Source: UBA2112 sp964596695
GTDB taxonomy: Bacteria > Patescibacteriota > Saccharimonadia > Saccharimonadales > Saccharimonadaceae
Direction: 5' to 3'
DNA length: 64,000 bases
Assembly (NCBI GenBank): GCA_964596695.1
Contig: CAZQVE010000001.1
Location: forward strand, 378,527 to 442,526
Shown here in pieces: positions 1 through 9,035 of this stretch. The notes below the pieces were generated by a model. It saw only the letters and a list, made by a program, of their open reading frames with translations, had not been told where the DNA came from and did not search any database. A program made the position numbers and the translations under genes. Position 1 is the stretch's first letter, and the number at the start of each line of letters is the position of its first letter.

Positions 1-975
1 GTGGCACTTGGCATGTACACGCTATATTACATGGCGCTTCTGTGGGTTGCGCATATAGTATGGCTCGTCTTCATGAAGATGAAGCACTCACTTGCCTGGA
101 AAAAATTGCTGCGATACTTCGCAGCGTATGTTGGCGCGGCGGTGTTATTTATACCGTGGTTGCCTACGTTTCTGCCGCAGTTTACTAACGGCGCGCTTGG
201 ACCGGCCGTTCAGCCGCTCAATTTGGAGCAGCTTGTCGGTATAGCCACCTTTAATGTCCTGTACCAGCCGGTTGCCATGGTAAGTGTCGCCTTGACGGCG
301 GTATTCATCGCGGTGGTTGCCGCGGTGGCGTGGGCAGCCGTGAAGTCTCGCCGGGCGCTTGCTGGTCTCAGCGAAGAGGTTGTCTTACTCGTTCTGTATA
401 TCGCCGTGCCGATAGTTATCGTCATGATTATCTCACTCCTCCGCCCAATGTACATGGAGCGGTTCTTGTCACACCTTGCCATTGGTCCGCTCCTACTTGT
501 CGGTGTTCTATTATGTTATGCGGCGCAGCGAATACGCCGCCAGTGGCAGGTGTATCTCATGTTCGCGATCGTATATGGAGCTGTCGGTATCGGCTGCGTT
601 CATCTGGCAAATGTCGGTAACTATAGCTTTCAGTATTTCCGAACGTCACCGGTCCGTGAAATGGCGGCTGCCGTCAAAGATGATTGTCATCCAGGTACTC
701 GTGTACTCGCTGCCAATGCGTATACTGGCACCGAGCTGATATATTATCTGCCAGACTGTCCAGTTTATTTCGTTGCGAGAGAAGGTTCGCTTGGCGGTGG
801 ATTTACTCCGCTTAGGGGCAATCCGCACCAGGTGACAGACGTAAAGAAACTGACGGATAAGCGTATCAAATATGTTTCGTATGGTACGCCGAGCCATCCG
901 ATCTCGTCAGAATACAAAGCCGTATCCACGGAGGAAATCGGTCCCGCAAGTGTCGTCACGTATGTCCGCCAGTAG
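1..975 (+). CDS. C-terminal part of a multi-pass membrane glycosyltransferase (GT39/PMT-like), cut by window edge
   Basis: The reading frame is already open at base 1, so the true start lies outside the window. About 324 residues are visible. Residues 1-210 carry roughly six hydrophobic segments (LYYMALLWVAHIVWLVF, AVLFIPWLPTFLP and others), followed by a soluble tail of about 110 residues. Polytopic helices, a MYERFL-type loop and a C-terminal globular tail resemble the second half of dolichyl-phosphate-mannose-type (GT39) transferases, which move sugars from lipid carriers at the membrane. The N-terminal catalytic Asp region is not visible, so the family call is an inference. The stop overlaps the next gene by 14 bases, suggesting co-transcription. 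Confidence 0.55.
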   Translation: MALGMYTLYYMALLWVAHIVWLVFMKMKHSLAWKKLLRYFAAYVGAAVLFIPWLPTFLPQFTNGALGPAVQPLNLEQLVGIATFNVLYQPVAMVSVALTAVFIAVVAAVAWAAVKSRRALAGLSEEVVLLVLYIAVPIVIVMIISLLRPMYMERFLSHLAIGPLLLVGVLLCYAAQRIRRQWQVYLMFAIVYGAVGIGCVHLANVGNYSFQYFRTSPVREMAAAVKDDCHPGTRVLAANAYTGTELIYYLPDCPVYFVAREGSLGGGFTPLRGNPHQVTDVKKLTDKRIKYVSYGTPSHPISSEYKAVSTEEIGPASVVTYVRQ

Positions 976-1546
976 TAAACAAGCACAACTCGACGAAGTC
1001 CGCCAGGGGATTACCGATGGCGCTGTTTGTCCTGAACTTGCCGCTACGGCGACGAATCTTGTCATGGGTGATGGTAACGTGAACGCTGATATCGTATTTA
1101 TCGGTGAGGCGCCGGGGAAGAACGAAGATGAACAAGGGCTACCGTTCGTTGGTGCTGCCGGCAAATTCTTGAACGAAATGCTCGCCGAGGCTGGTCTGGC
1201 GAGAAGTGACGTGTACATCACCAATATCGTCAAGTACCGCCCGCCAAATAACCGTGATCCGCTGCCAGAGGAAAAGAAAGCTTTTTGGCCGTATCTCCTC
1301 AAGCAGTTACAAATCATCGAGCCAAAAGTCGTGATTACGCTTGGACGGCACAGTATGGAGTACTTCTTGCCGGGTATGAAAATCAGTCAGATACATGGCC
1401 AGCCGAAGCGGATTCAATTCGGTGATAAAAAACTCGTTGTCGTGCCGCTCTATCATCCGGCCGCCGCACTGTATAACGGCGGCATGCGTCAAACGCTGAT
1501 TGATGATTTTCTGACGGTTCCGAACATCGTCGCCAAGCTTAAGTGA
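962..1546 (+). CDS. Uracil-DNA glycosylase, family 4-like, lacking most Fe-S cysteines
   Basis: 194 residues from the ATG at 962; an upstream in-frame start would only add a basic stretch inside the previous gene. It keeps the family 4/5 glycosylase signatures: motif A GEAPGKNEDEQGLPFVG, the NIVKYRPPNNRDP segment and the C-terminal HPAAAL. The family removes uracil from DNA in base excision repair. Family 4 enzymes normally hold a 4Fe-4S cluster with four cysteines. Here only the N-terminal VCPEL cysteine remains: KCRPP has become KYRPP and the next Cys position (KAFWPYL) is aromatic. The fold and catalysis look intact, but the cluster is probably absent. Confidence 0.85.
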   Translation: MSASSKQAQLDEVRQGITDGAVCPELAATATNLVMGDGNVNADIVFIGEAPGKNEDEQGLPFVGAAGKFLNEMLAEAGLARSDVYITNIVKYRPPNNRDPLPEEKKAFWPYLLKQLQIIEPKVVITLGRHSMEYFLPGMKISQIHGQPKRIQFGDKKLVVVPLYHPAAALYNGGMRQTLIDDFLTVPNIVAKLK

Positions 1547-1565
1547 TATATGTTACGATAAATAT

Positions 1566-2423
1566 ATGTTTGATTTCTTGTTTGGCGGGGGAGTTTTTGA
1601 TAGCAGGTTCAGTCATATCCTTCTCGTCGTCGCGGTGCTATTCGTCGTGCAATATATCGCTCGACGCGCCGTCGGGCGTATCGTTGAAAAGGTTATAAAA
1701 GGCCATAAGTACCACTCTGTCGAGGAAGAACGACAGCGGGAAGAGACGTTGACCTCGCTGTTCCAGACGACCATTACAGTGGCTATTTGGGTGGTCGGTG
1801 TATTTATCATCTTAGGGATATTTGGTGTCAATCTCGCTGCGCTGGCTACCGGCGCGGGTCTTGTTGGTATTGTGGTGGGATTTGGTATTCAGAGTACGGT
1901 CAAAGACTTTTTGACCGGTGTATTTATCATCTTAGAGAACCAATACGGTATTGGCGACGTCGTAACGATTGGCGGACAGAGCGGGCTGGTCGAGCAAGTA
2001 ACATTACGAACGACCAAGTTGCGCGATCTCGACAACAGCGTCTACTTCGTGCCAAACGGTGAGATTACGACGGTCAAAAACATGACACTAGACTATTCCG
2101 GAGCAATTATCGATGTCTGCATAAGCTACGACTCCGATATCGACAAGGCGAAAGAACTCATCAACACAATCGGCCAGGAAATGGCGGAAGATCCAGAATG
2201 GAAAGACCGTATACTCGAGCCTATCGCGTATCTGCGTCTGGACAGTTTCGGCGAGTACGGAGTCAATCTTAAAGCGGTCGGAAAAGTAGCACCTATCGAA
2301 CAGTGGAACATTGCCGGTGAGTTCCGGACACGCCTTAAAAAAGCCTTCCATAAGAACGATATCGAAATCCCGCTTCCACAGCGTGTCATCCATAATGCTA
2401 GGGTAAAATCAGGTCATAAGTAA
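1566..2423 (+). CDS. MscS-family mechanosensitive ion channel
   Basis: 285 residues. Three membrane segments lie at about residues 10-30, 65-90 and 90-120. The third is the Gly/Ala-rich pore helix (LATGAGLVGIVVGFG) typical of MscS, followed by the QSTVKDF and FIILENQYGIGDVV segments of the beta domain and an alpha/beta C-terminal domain. Small-conductance channels of this family open under membrane tension and release solutes on hypo-osmotic shock. The length is close to E. coli MscS (286). The start lies about 6 bases after a TACGAT box, so the message may be leaderless. It sits 20 bp after the glycosylase. Confidence 0.92.
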   Translation: MFDFLFGGGVFDSRFSHILLVVAVLFVVQYIARRAVGRIVEKVIKGHKYHSVEEERQREETLTSLFQTTITVAIWVVGVFIILGIFGVNLAALATGAGLVGIVVGFGIQSTVKDFLTGVFIILENQYGIGDVVTIGGQSGLVEQVTLRTTKLRDLDNSVYFVPNGEITTVKNMTLDYSGAIIDVCISYDSDIDKAKELINTIGQEMAEDPEWKDRILEPIAYLRLDSFGEYGVNLKAVGKVAPIEQWNIAGEFRTRLKKAFHKNDIEIPLPQRVIHNARVKSGHK

Positions 2424-2432
2424 CCGATAGCA

Positions 2433-2460
2433 TTGCGTTTTCCGGGGAAGTGTGCTACTA
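2433..2460 (+). promoter_or_regulatory. Promoter of the RNase J gene
   Basis: TTGCGT (2433-2438) and TACTAT (2455-2460) are separated by 16-17 bases. This predicts a leader of about 100 nt before the RNase J start at 2569. Most genes here have almost no leader. An 11-codon frame (2481-2516, MTERNHPAPCE) lies in the leader, but nothing shows it is translated. Confidence 0.5.
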
Positions 2461-2568
2461 TAAGAGTACTGCAATAGGGCATGACCGAAAGGAATCATCC
2501 CGCGCCTTGTGAATAATGAATAACTAAATACTTCAAATGAAGAGAAAACAATAAGGAGCAATAAACAT

Positions 2569-4707
2569 ATGGGTCAACGAAGACTCGCGAACGCTCGCCC
2601 TGACGATCAGAGCAAGCGTCCTCAGGGGCAACAACGCCCAAAATCAAACAACACTGTACTGAACAACACGAGTACCCGGAAGGGTGAGGTGTTCCGCGCA
2701 CAGCGACGTACGAGTGAAAACGTTAACCTTCGTGCTAGCCAGCACGTCATTAACGTACCGGTCAACAAATCAATTTATAACGGTTACGGTGGTCACCAGT
2801 TCAGTCTGGCTGACGCCAAAAAACAGCCCCCCACCAAGGGACCCGTTCTGAAGATCATGCCAATCGGTGGTCTCGGTGAAATGGGTATCGGCAAAAACAT
2901 GATGGCTATCGAATACGATGATGAAATCATTGTTATCGACTGCGGATTTCTGTTTCCAGGTGCTGATTACCCCGGTATCAACTACATTACGCCGGATATT
3001 ACGTATCTTGAGGAAAACAAGCATAAAATCCGCGGCCATATCTTTACGCACGGTCACTTGGATCACATCGGCGCGTATCGTCATGTTGCCGATAAGATTC
3101 CGGCGCCTGTATACGCCAGTAGGTTTACGCTGGGTATGCTGCAGCGCACCATGGAAGAGGCGACCAGTGGCTTTACACCCGACTACCATGAGCTGAACCC
3201 AGAAGCGCACGAACGCGTACAGCTTGGTGATAACTTCAACATCGAACTCGTCCGTGTGAACCACTCGATCCCGGACGCGACGGCTGTGGTTATACGTACG
3301 CCGCTTGGCGTGCTGATTGACACCGGTGACTGGCGTTTCGAAGAAAACCCGGTTGACGGTAGGAAGTTCGACCTCGAACGCCTGACTGAAATCGCCACAA
3401 AAGAAGGCATCCTGCTGCTCATGAACGAAAGTACCAACTGTGAATCGGAGGGTACGCATAATCATGGCGAGTTCGATATTCAGCAGTCAATGGGACAGGT
3501 CATGGATAAATATCCGAACAGCCGATTGATCCTGAGCTGTTTCAGCTCGCAGATTCATCGTATGCAAATGATTCTCGAAGAAGCAAAGCGGCACGACCGT
3601 AAAGTTGCCTTCGCTGGTTACAGCATGATCCAAAACCTTGAAGTCGCGCTTCGCGCGGGTACTATCAAGATTCCGAAGGACGTCGTGGTCAAGATGGAAG
3701 ACATCGTCAAAATGCCTGACGGCAAGGTGACGATCGTCTGTACCGGTAGCCAGGGTGAGTTCAACGCCGTGTTGAACCGCATGGCCAGCGGTGCGCACAA
3801 ATTCATCAAGATCAAAAACAGTGACGTTGTCGTCTTTAGCTCGAACCCGATCCCGGGCAATGAGAAATATGTTGTCCGTACTGTCGATGGTCTCATGCGT
3901 GAGGGTAGCGCTGTTATCCAAAACGGTAAAACGCACCTGACGGGTGTTGGCCCGCTTCACTTGAGTGGTCACGGCTATTACGACGACCATGTCAAACTGA
4001 TCAACGCGCTCCACCCGACGTACTACATGCCGATTCACGGTGAGTTCCATATGCTCGTGCACAACGCAGAGTTGGCCGAGAAGGAAGCAGCGATTCCGCG
4101 AGATCACATCTTTGTCTGTGACGCCGGTGATGTTATTGAGATTACACCTGATGGCGCCAAGAAAAACGGCCGTATTCCGGTCGGCGGTATCATGTATGAC
4201 GACAGTGGCGCTATTGTCAGCGAAGTCGTGCTCAAAGACCGTATTCACATGGCAACCGAAGGTATGTTCGTGGTTGTCCTGACCGTTCAGCGTGGCAGCG
4301 GCCGTCTCATGACGAGCCCAGACATCATTAGCCGCGGGTTCATATACCTACGCGACAGTGAAGAGCTGATGGGTACGATTCGCCAATATCTGAAGCAAAA
4401 GGCCGCCCGCAGCTTCGGTGGCAAAAAGATCGATTTGGATGTTATCAAAAAGGAGCTGAAGGACGAGATTACGCATATCTTGTATGACCAAACTCGTCGC
4501 ACGCCGATCGTTATTCCGGTGATCAACGAAATTGGCGGCGGGGGACAGAACCGCGATAACTCCGCTCGTCCGCAAGGAGCAGCTCGGCCGCCACGTACAG
4601 CCGGAGGAGTAGCGCCAAAAGCTCGTAGGTTCCCGCCACGCCAAGTTCCCGACACTGAAGCTGTTGACCCCTCAACGCGTTCACGTGCCGAAACTCGCGC
4701 GTACTAA
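2569..4707 (+). CDS. rnj: Ribonuclease J
   Basis: 712 residues; start ATG at 2569 with AAGGAG upstream. Residues 1-90 are basic, Gln/Asn-rich and probably disordered, an extension beyond the usual roughly 555-residue enzyme. The metallo-beta-lactamase core follows: metal-binding THGHLDHIGA near residue 160, then the beta-CASP region (SCFSSQIHRMQ, TGSQGE, PIHGEFHM) and a C-terminal domain with a basic disordered tail. RNase J is the 5'-to-3' exo- and endoribonuclease for mRNA decay and RNA maturation in lineages without RNase E. It is monocistronic, with its own promoter and terminator. Confidence 0.96.
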   Translation: MGQRRLANARPDDQSKRPQGQQRPKSNNTVLNNTSTRKGEVFRAQRRTSENVNLRASQHVINVPVNKSIYNGYGGHQFSLADAKKQPPTKGPVLKIMPIGGLGEMGIGKNMMAIEYDDEIIVIDCGFLFPGADYPGINYITPDITYLEENKHKIRGHIFTHGHLDHIGAYRHVADKIPAPVYASRFTLGMLQRTMEEATSGFTPDYHELNPEAHERVQLGDNFNIELVRVNHSIPDATAVVIRTPLGVLIDTGDWRFEENPVDGRKFDLERLTEIATKEGILLLMNESTNCESEGTHNHGEFDIQQSMGQVMDKYPNSRLILSCFSSQIHRMQMILEEAKRHDRKVAFAGYSMIQNLEVALRAGTIKIPKDVVVKMEDIVKMPDGKVTIVCTGSQGEFNAVLNRMASGAHKFIKIKNSDVVVFSSNPIPGNEKYVVRTVDGLMREGSAVIQNGKTHLTGVGPLHLSGHGYYDDHVKLINALHPTYYMPIHGEFHMLVHNAELAEKEAAIPRDHIFVCDAGDVIEITPDGAKKNGRIPVGGIMYDDSGAIVSEVVLKDRIHMATEGMFVVVLTVQRGSGRLMTSPDIISRGFIYLRDSEELMGTIRQYLKQKAARSFGGKKIDLDVIKKELKDEITHILYDQTRRTPIVIPVINEIGGGGQNRDNSARPQGAARPPRTAGGVAPKARRFPPRQVPDTEAVDPSTRSRAETRAY

Positions 4708-4716
4708 ACCAAATGA

Positions 4717-4750
4717 AAAAGCTCCGTCGTCTCAGCGGCGGAGCTTTTTT
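4717..4750 (+). terminator. Rho-independent terminator after RNase J
   Basis: GCTCCG...CGGAGC stem with a short GC extension toward the loop, followed by TTTTTT. Confidence 0.9.
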
Positions 4751-4804
4751 GTGGCCGCGCCTACTATTTTCGATAAATCCTGAGTGCTTCAAACCACGAG
4801 CGTC

Positions 4805-4833
4805 TTGCAAATTGTAGTAAATTTTGCTATAAT
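4805..4833 (+). promoter_or_regulatory. Promoter of ftsK
   Basis: TTGCAA (4805-4810), a 17-base spacer and TATAAT (4828-4833): a near-consensus sigma-70 promoter. A second TATAAT lies 7 bases before the ftsK ATG and could give a leaderless message. Confidence 0.7.
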
Positions 4834-4865
4834 ATCACTACTAGTAATCAGATATAATAAAATCA

Positions 4866-7097
4866 ATGGCTAAAAAGAGAAAAACAAAAAGAAAGAAATC
4901 CGCCAAGGTATCAGCGCCGCAGCATCGCCTGCCAGCCGGTTTTTGGCAGCAAGTGGCCGCCCTTGGTCTGATTGCCGTGTCGATTCTGCTGGTCGTCGCA
5001 TGGTTCGGCGTAGGCGGTCCAGTACTCGACTGGGTACAGACGGCGGCATTGGCGCTGATCGGCTATGCGGTCTATGTCGTGCCAATCCTCTTTATTTATG
5101 TTGCTGTCGAAATCTTCCGCGCCGAAGAAAACCGCCTGCCGTTCATAATGAAACTAGCAACAGGCCTGCTGTTAGTCTGGTTCGCCGGCCTATTCGGTTT
5201 GCCCGAAAGCAACCCGACGCATGGCGGCTGGGTAGGTGATAACCTGAATACTATGATGGCGCAGCTGGTCGACAAGCCTGTCGCGGCATTTATTTACGTG
5301 CTACTTATCCTCATCACGATACTGTTTGTTGTCCGGGTCTCGCTCGCGACGATCTTTACGAAGATTTGGGCGCTCGTGCAGACGGAGAAATTCGACGCCG
5401 ACAACGTCAAGGTCATGCGCGAGGCCGCTGGAAATGGTGACGACAAAAAACCGGTGAAGTTCAAGCTCAATGCTGGCGTACCGACCGAAGAAACGGAGGA
5501 GGATGACAAATCCGGTCGTCTCTCAACGCTCCGTGGCAGTATCAAGCAGGACAAAGCCGCCGAAGATCAAGCAGCGCTCGTATCGGTTAGCGACCCCAAC
5601 TGGAAGAGCCCGAGCGTGGACTTGCTGGAAAAGAAGCAGTCGCCCGCTGACGCCGGTGATGTGCAGCAAAACGCCGAAATCATCAAAGATACGCTTAGTG
5701 AGTTTAGTATTGATGTCGAGATGGAAGGTGCCAATATTGGTCCGAAGGTGACGCAATACACGCTCAAACCGCCAAGCGGCGTCAAGTTGACGCGCATTAC
5801 GGCGCTCGAGACGAATATCGCACTCAACCTGGCGGCGCAATCACTCCGTATCGAAGCACCGATTCCCGGTAAAAAAGCTGTCGGTATCGAGGTACCAAAC
5901 AAGAAGGCCGCCGACGTACGATTGTATGGAATTCTTACATCGAGGCAATGGGAGGGTGCGAAGGAGCCTTTGTCGTTTGCGATTGGCCGTGATATTTCCG
6001 GTGAAGCCGTCGTTGGTGAGCTTAACGCAATGCCGCACGTCCTGATAGCCGGTCAGACTGGTAGCGGTAAGTCGGTCATGATCAATACGTTACTTACCAG
6101 CTTGCTTTACCACAATAGTCCCAGTGAGATGAAGCTGATTCTTGTCGATCCGAAGCAAGTCGAGATGGCGCCGTACGAGGATATTCCTCACTTGTTAACT
6201 CCGGTGATTACAGAGCCGGAGAAGACCATCAGCGCGCTCAAGTGGGCAATCAATGAGATGGAGCGGCGGTATAAGCTCATGCGCGAAGAAAAGGTTCGTG
6301 ACATCGCGAGCTACAACAAAAAGATGAAATCCAGCCGCGGCAAGATCGAAGTGACCGACGAAGAGGGTAATCCGCAACAACATGAAGAAGGCGCTATGCC
6401 ATATATCGTGATCGTCATCGACGAGTTGGCCGACCTGATGATGGTTGCCGCCCGTGACGTTGAGGCGCTGATTGTTCGCTTGGCACAAAAGGCACGTGCC
6501 GTCGGTATTCACCTAGTGCTTGCGACGCAGCGTCCGTCCGTAGATATCATCACCGGCCTTATTAAGGCGAACATTCCGGCGCGTATTGCCTTTACGGTAG
6601 CGAGCCAGGTAGACAGCCGAACGATTCTTGACCAAGCTGGTGCCGAAAAACTCCTTGGCAAGGGTGACATGCTCATTCTGGAGCCAAGCATGAGCAAGCC
6701 GAAGCGTCTGCAGGGCGCATGGGTGACGGACGAGGAGGTTGGCAAAGTCATGGATCATTTGCGTACACAGTCCGCGCCTCAGTATAACGACGAGATTATC
6801 AGTCAACCGGTTCAGCTCAATGGCCGGGGCGGCGTGGTGATGGACTTTAATACAGACACTAGCGGCGACCAGACATATCAGGAAGCACTGCGAATTGTCG
6901 TAGATAGCGGCAAGGCGAGTGCTAGCTTGCTGCAACGGCGTTTGGGTATCGGCTATGCTAAAGCTGCGCGCTATATCGACACGATGGAAGAGCAAGGCAT
7001 TGTCGGTCAGGCGAGTGGCAACTCTAAGCCACGCGATGTGCTGGTTACTAGCCTCGACCAACTCGGTGGCGGTGATGACGACGAAGAGCTTGGTTAG
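4866..7097 (+). CDS. ftsK: DNA translocase FtsK/SpoIIIE
   Basis: 743 residues. A basic N-terminus is followed by four membrane segments (about residues 25-165), a charged linker, the alpha/beta motor domain with Walker A GQTGSGKS near residue 395 and Walker B VIVIDELADLMM, and a C-terminal winged-helix gamma domain (DLIxxA-like, SASLLQRRLGIGYAKAAR). FtsK pumps chromosomal DNA through the closing septum and activates Xer recombination. The linker is short compared with E. coli (1329 aa), as in SpoIIIE-type proteins. A Xer recombinase lies at 42357-43280. Confidence 0.97.
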   Translation: MAKKRKTKRKKSAKVSAPQHRLPAGFWQQVAALGLIAVSILLVVAWFGVGGPVLDWVQTAALALIGYAVYVVPILFIYVAVEIFRAEENRLPFIMKLATGLLLVWFAGLFGLPESNPTHGGWVGDNLNTMMAQLVDKPVAAFIYVLLILITILFVVRVSLATIFTKIWALVQTEKFDADNVKVMREAAGNGDDKKPVKFKLNAGVPTEETEEDDKSGRLSTLRGSIKQDKAAEDQAALVSVSDPNWKSPSVDLLEKKQSPADAGDVQQNAEIIKDTLSEFSIDVEMEGANIGPKVTQYTLKPPSGVKLTRITALETNIALNLAAQSLRIEAPIPGKKAVGIEVPNKKAADVRLYGILTSRQWEGAKEPLSFAIGRDISGEAVVGELNAMPHVLIAGQTGSGKSVMINTLLTSLLYHNSPSEMKLILVDPKQVEMAPYEDIPHLLTPVITEPEKTISALKWAINEMERRYKLMREEKVRDIASYNKKMKSSRGKIEVTDEEGNPQQHEEGAMPYIVIVIDELADLMMVAARDVEALIVRLAQKARAVGIHLVLATQRPSVDIITGLIKANIPARIAFTVASQVDSRTILDQAGAEKLLGKGDMLILEPSMSKPKRLQGAWVTDEEVGKVMDHLRTQSAPQYNDEIISQPVQLNGRGGVVMDFNTDTSGDQTYQEALRIVVDSGKASASLLQRRLGIGYAKAARYIDTMEEQGIVGQASGNSKPRDVLVTSLDQLGGGDDDEELG

Positions 7098-7127
7098 GGC
7101 AAGTTACCCGCATAATACTGAATTTCA

Positions 7128-7156
7128 TTGACATATTATGTCTTTTGGCGTGCAAT
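7128..7156 (+). promoter_or_regulatory. Probable promoter of the SDR gene
   Basis: A perfect TTGACA (7128-7133), 17 bases and TGCAAT (7151-7156). A leader of about 70 nt follows, with a small TCTGG/CCAGA hairpin before the GGAAGG ribosome-binding site. Confidence 0.5.
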
Positions 7157-7233
7157 AGAGGCACTACTCAGAGGTGAAGGTCTGGGAGCTCATTTCCAGA
7201 GTTTACCTATCTACCTACTATGGAAGGTGCATC

Positions 7234-8136
7234 ATGTTTGGAGAGAAGCGGTCCCTCCGGGGAAACCGCGTGTTCATTACAGGTGTTGGGCGACGCATCA
7301 ATGATATGCCCGGTATCGGCGAAAGGCTCGCATATGCCCTCGTCGAGAAGGGCGCCAAGGTGTTCATCACCGGTGTTGAGCGTCATGAACTGACGAGAGT
7401 TGCCGCCAAGTGCAATGCCATCGGCATGCAAGCCGGCACCGGCGGGCACGCCTATTGCACATACTGCGACGTCCGAGATCTCAAGCAGGTGAAGGACGCC
7501 GTCAATATGGCAGTCGGCAGGATGGGCGGCCTCGATACGTTCGTTGCCAATGCTGGCGTCGCCAAGTTCCTCGTCATCGAAGACGGTGATTCGGATTTGT
7601 TCATGCAACACGTGAACGTGAATTTCGTCGGCGTGTACAACACTATCCATGCCTGTGCGCCGCACATCAAGCACAAGGACGGCTACGGCCTGGTCAATGC
7701 CTCTCAGGGCGGTATCGTTGCCCTTCCGGGCATGGCGCCAGGCTATGGCGCGACCAAGGCAGCCGTCATCAAGCTGGGCGAGGGCTACAACCTCGAACTG
7801 GTTGGTACGGGTGCTCGTTGCGGCGTTCTGTGCATGGCGGAGCATGAAAGTCCGATGGAGGAGGAGTTCAAGGAACCGATTCCTCGCGCGTTGATGAGAG
7901 ACAACCCGTTGCTCAGGAAGTCTCACAAAGCACGTAATCCAGAGGACGCGATTCGGGCCATCGTTTGCGGGATCGAGCGCCGAAGCCTCTACATCGACGT
8001 CCCTCGCTATGCAGCGCTGGCTCGGTGTTTTCCGGCCATCACCAACTTCTTTGCGCGTGGCATGGTTCGGAACCCGCAACGCGCGATGGCGTTGGCACGA
8101 GACGAAGTGGCCGCTTCCAAGGAAACAATCGACTAG
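7234..8136 (+). CDS. Short-chain dehydrogenase/reductase
   Basis: 300 residues from the ATG at 7234, chosen for its GGAAGG site seven bases upstream. Rossmann-fold SDR features: an N-terminal nucleotide-binding loop (VFITGVGRRINDMPGIGERLA, with a longer insertion than the usual TGxxxGIG), NAG in VANAGVA, a catalytic Ser in NASQGG and the YxxxK pair in YGATK. SDRs reduce or oxidise carbonyl/alcohol groups with NAD(P)H; the substrate cannot be told. The gene stands alone with a GC-rich leader, strong terminator and GC-rich wobble bases, unlike its neighbours, which suggests acquisition, perhaps from an actinobacterial host (inference). Confidence 0.88.
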   Translation: MFGEKRSLRGNRVFITGVGRRINDMPGIGERLAYALVEKGAKVFITGVERHELTRVAAKCNAIGMQAGTGGHAYCTYCDVRDLKQVKDAVNMAVGRMGGLDTFVANAGVAKFLVIEDGDSDLFMQHVNVNFVGVYNTIHACAPHIKHKDGYGLVNASQGGIVALPGMAPGYGATKAAVIKLGEGYNLELVGTGARCGVLCMAEHESPMEEEFKEPIPRALMRDNPLLRKSHKARNPEDAIRAIVCGIERRSLYIDVPRYAALARCFPAITNFFARGMVRNPQRAMALARDEVAASKETID

Positions 8137-8161
8137 GCGAACTCTCAGAGCTCGCCGGAAG

Positions 8162-8203
8162 GCCCGCCGGTTTACTCGCGGCCAACCGGCGGGCTCTTTT
8201 CTT
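8162..8203 (+). terminator. Strong terminator after the SDR gene
   Basis: Eleven-base perfect stem GCCCGCCGGTT/AACCGGCGGGC followed by TCTTTTCTT. It touches the stop of the convergent exonuclease gene. Confidence 0.92.
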
Positions 8204-8819
8204 AGGAGAGGTTATCGAGTGAGTCGTATCTGCTACCAAGCAGTGCAGCCAGGCCAAAGTGAATCTTTTGCTGGTACTGGGCGTCTTCCAGGGCGTGGTG
8301 GGTAAAATCGCCGTCGGGCAGTATCTCTGGCGGCAGCTTGCTTTTTTTCGTATGGTCCCAGTCCCAGCCAACGAGCGGCATAGCGAGGGTTTTGAGATCG
8401 AACGCAGCGATACCATGTGGGTTCTCTAGGCGGGATTTTGCGAATGCAACATCCACGTGTGCCCAGTCAAATGCTGCGTTGAAGGCAGTGAAGACTGCCT
8501 TTTTACCGGTTTTTTGAGAGAGTTCGTCGAGCCAACCTCTGTATCGTTCCATGACCACTGCGAGTATGGGCGCTTCATCCATGAGGCGTTCATGCTCAAG
8601 GCCGTGCTCTTCGCAAAACTCCCGGTGACCAGGCAGATATCTTTTGGAATACGGTCGAATCTCACTATAGAAGCTTTCGCCTGTCGGGCTCGCGGCACCG
8701 ATTGACAGCATGGAGCCGTATCCCGCGATACCGTCCGCCTCGACATCCACATCGACGTATAGTTGCGGTGCGGCCAACACCTTTTTCCGGCCCTCGGTCC
8801 ATAAACGTTGTTTTTCCAT
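8202..8819 (-). CDS. DEDDh-type 3'-5' exonuclease
   Basis: 205 residues from the ATG at 8819, preferred over the one at 8837 because AAAGGA lies nine bases before it. The RNase H-like exonuclease motifs appear in order: Exo I with DVEADG, Exo II FTAFNAAFDWAHVD and Exo III HHALEDAQYQ, where His and Asp fit the DEDDh class (DnaQ, RNase T, oligoribonuclease). Such enzymes degrade DNA or RNA from the 3' end with two metal ions. Nothing in the context identifies the substrate. It is convergent with the SDR gene and transcribed alone. Confidence 0.82.
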   Translation of the reverse strand: MEKQRLWTEGRKKVLAAPQLYVDVDVEADGIAGYGSMLSIGAASPTGESFYSEIRPYSKRYLPGHREFCEEHGLEHERLMDEAPILAVVMERYRGWLDELSQKTGKKAVFTAFNAAFDWAHVDVAFAKSRLENPHGIAAFDLKTLAMPLVGWDWDHTKKSKLPPEILPDGDFTHHALEDAQYQQKIHFGLAALLGSRYDSLDNLS

Positions 8820-8949
8820 AGAGAAAAATCCTTTCATTTAGGTTATATATTGTCGAGAGTGGGCGAAAGCGAGCGTCGCTCCTTTTGCCAAACTGTCCTA
8901 GTGTATCACGAATTAATGGTCGGGGCTAGCTTTTTACAGAGGTATAAGG

Positions 8950-9035
8950 TATAATTATGGAGTTATCAACTCAGCTTGCATATAGTTAGTGCAAGCATCC
9001 ATACGGATTAATATGGATTCCGAAGGAGGAAATCT
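8950..9035 (+). promoter_or_regulatory. Structured leader of the rpsF operon, candidate S6:S18 autoregulatory element
   Basis: TATAAT at 8950-8955 is followed by about 75 nt before the GTG start. Two hairpins are visible: GCTTGCA/TGCAAGC and ATCCATA/TATGGAT. An exposed CCGAAGGAGG then joins a CCG to the ribosome-binding site. In other bacteria S6:S18 represses rpsF through a leader hairpin with an exposed CCG. The resemblance is suggestive only. Confidence 0.4.

Noticed and set aside
2481..2516. 11-codon leader peptide before RNase J
   Set aside because: No stalling motif, no attenuator hairpin, no strong ribosome site; recorded only as a possibility.
3487..4248. 253-codon antisense frame inside RNase J
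   Set aside because: Shadow of a conserved gene; no ribosome site or domain.
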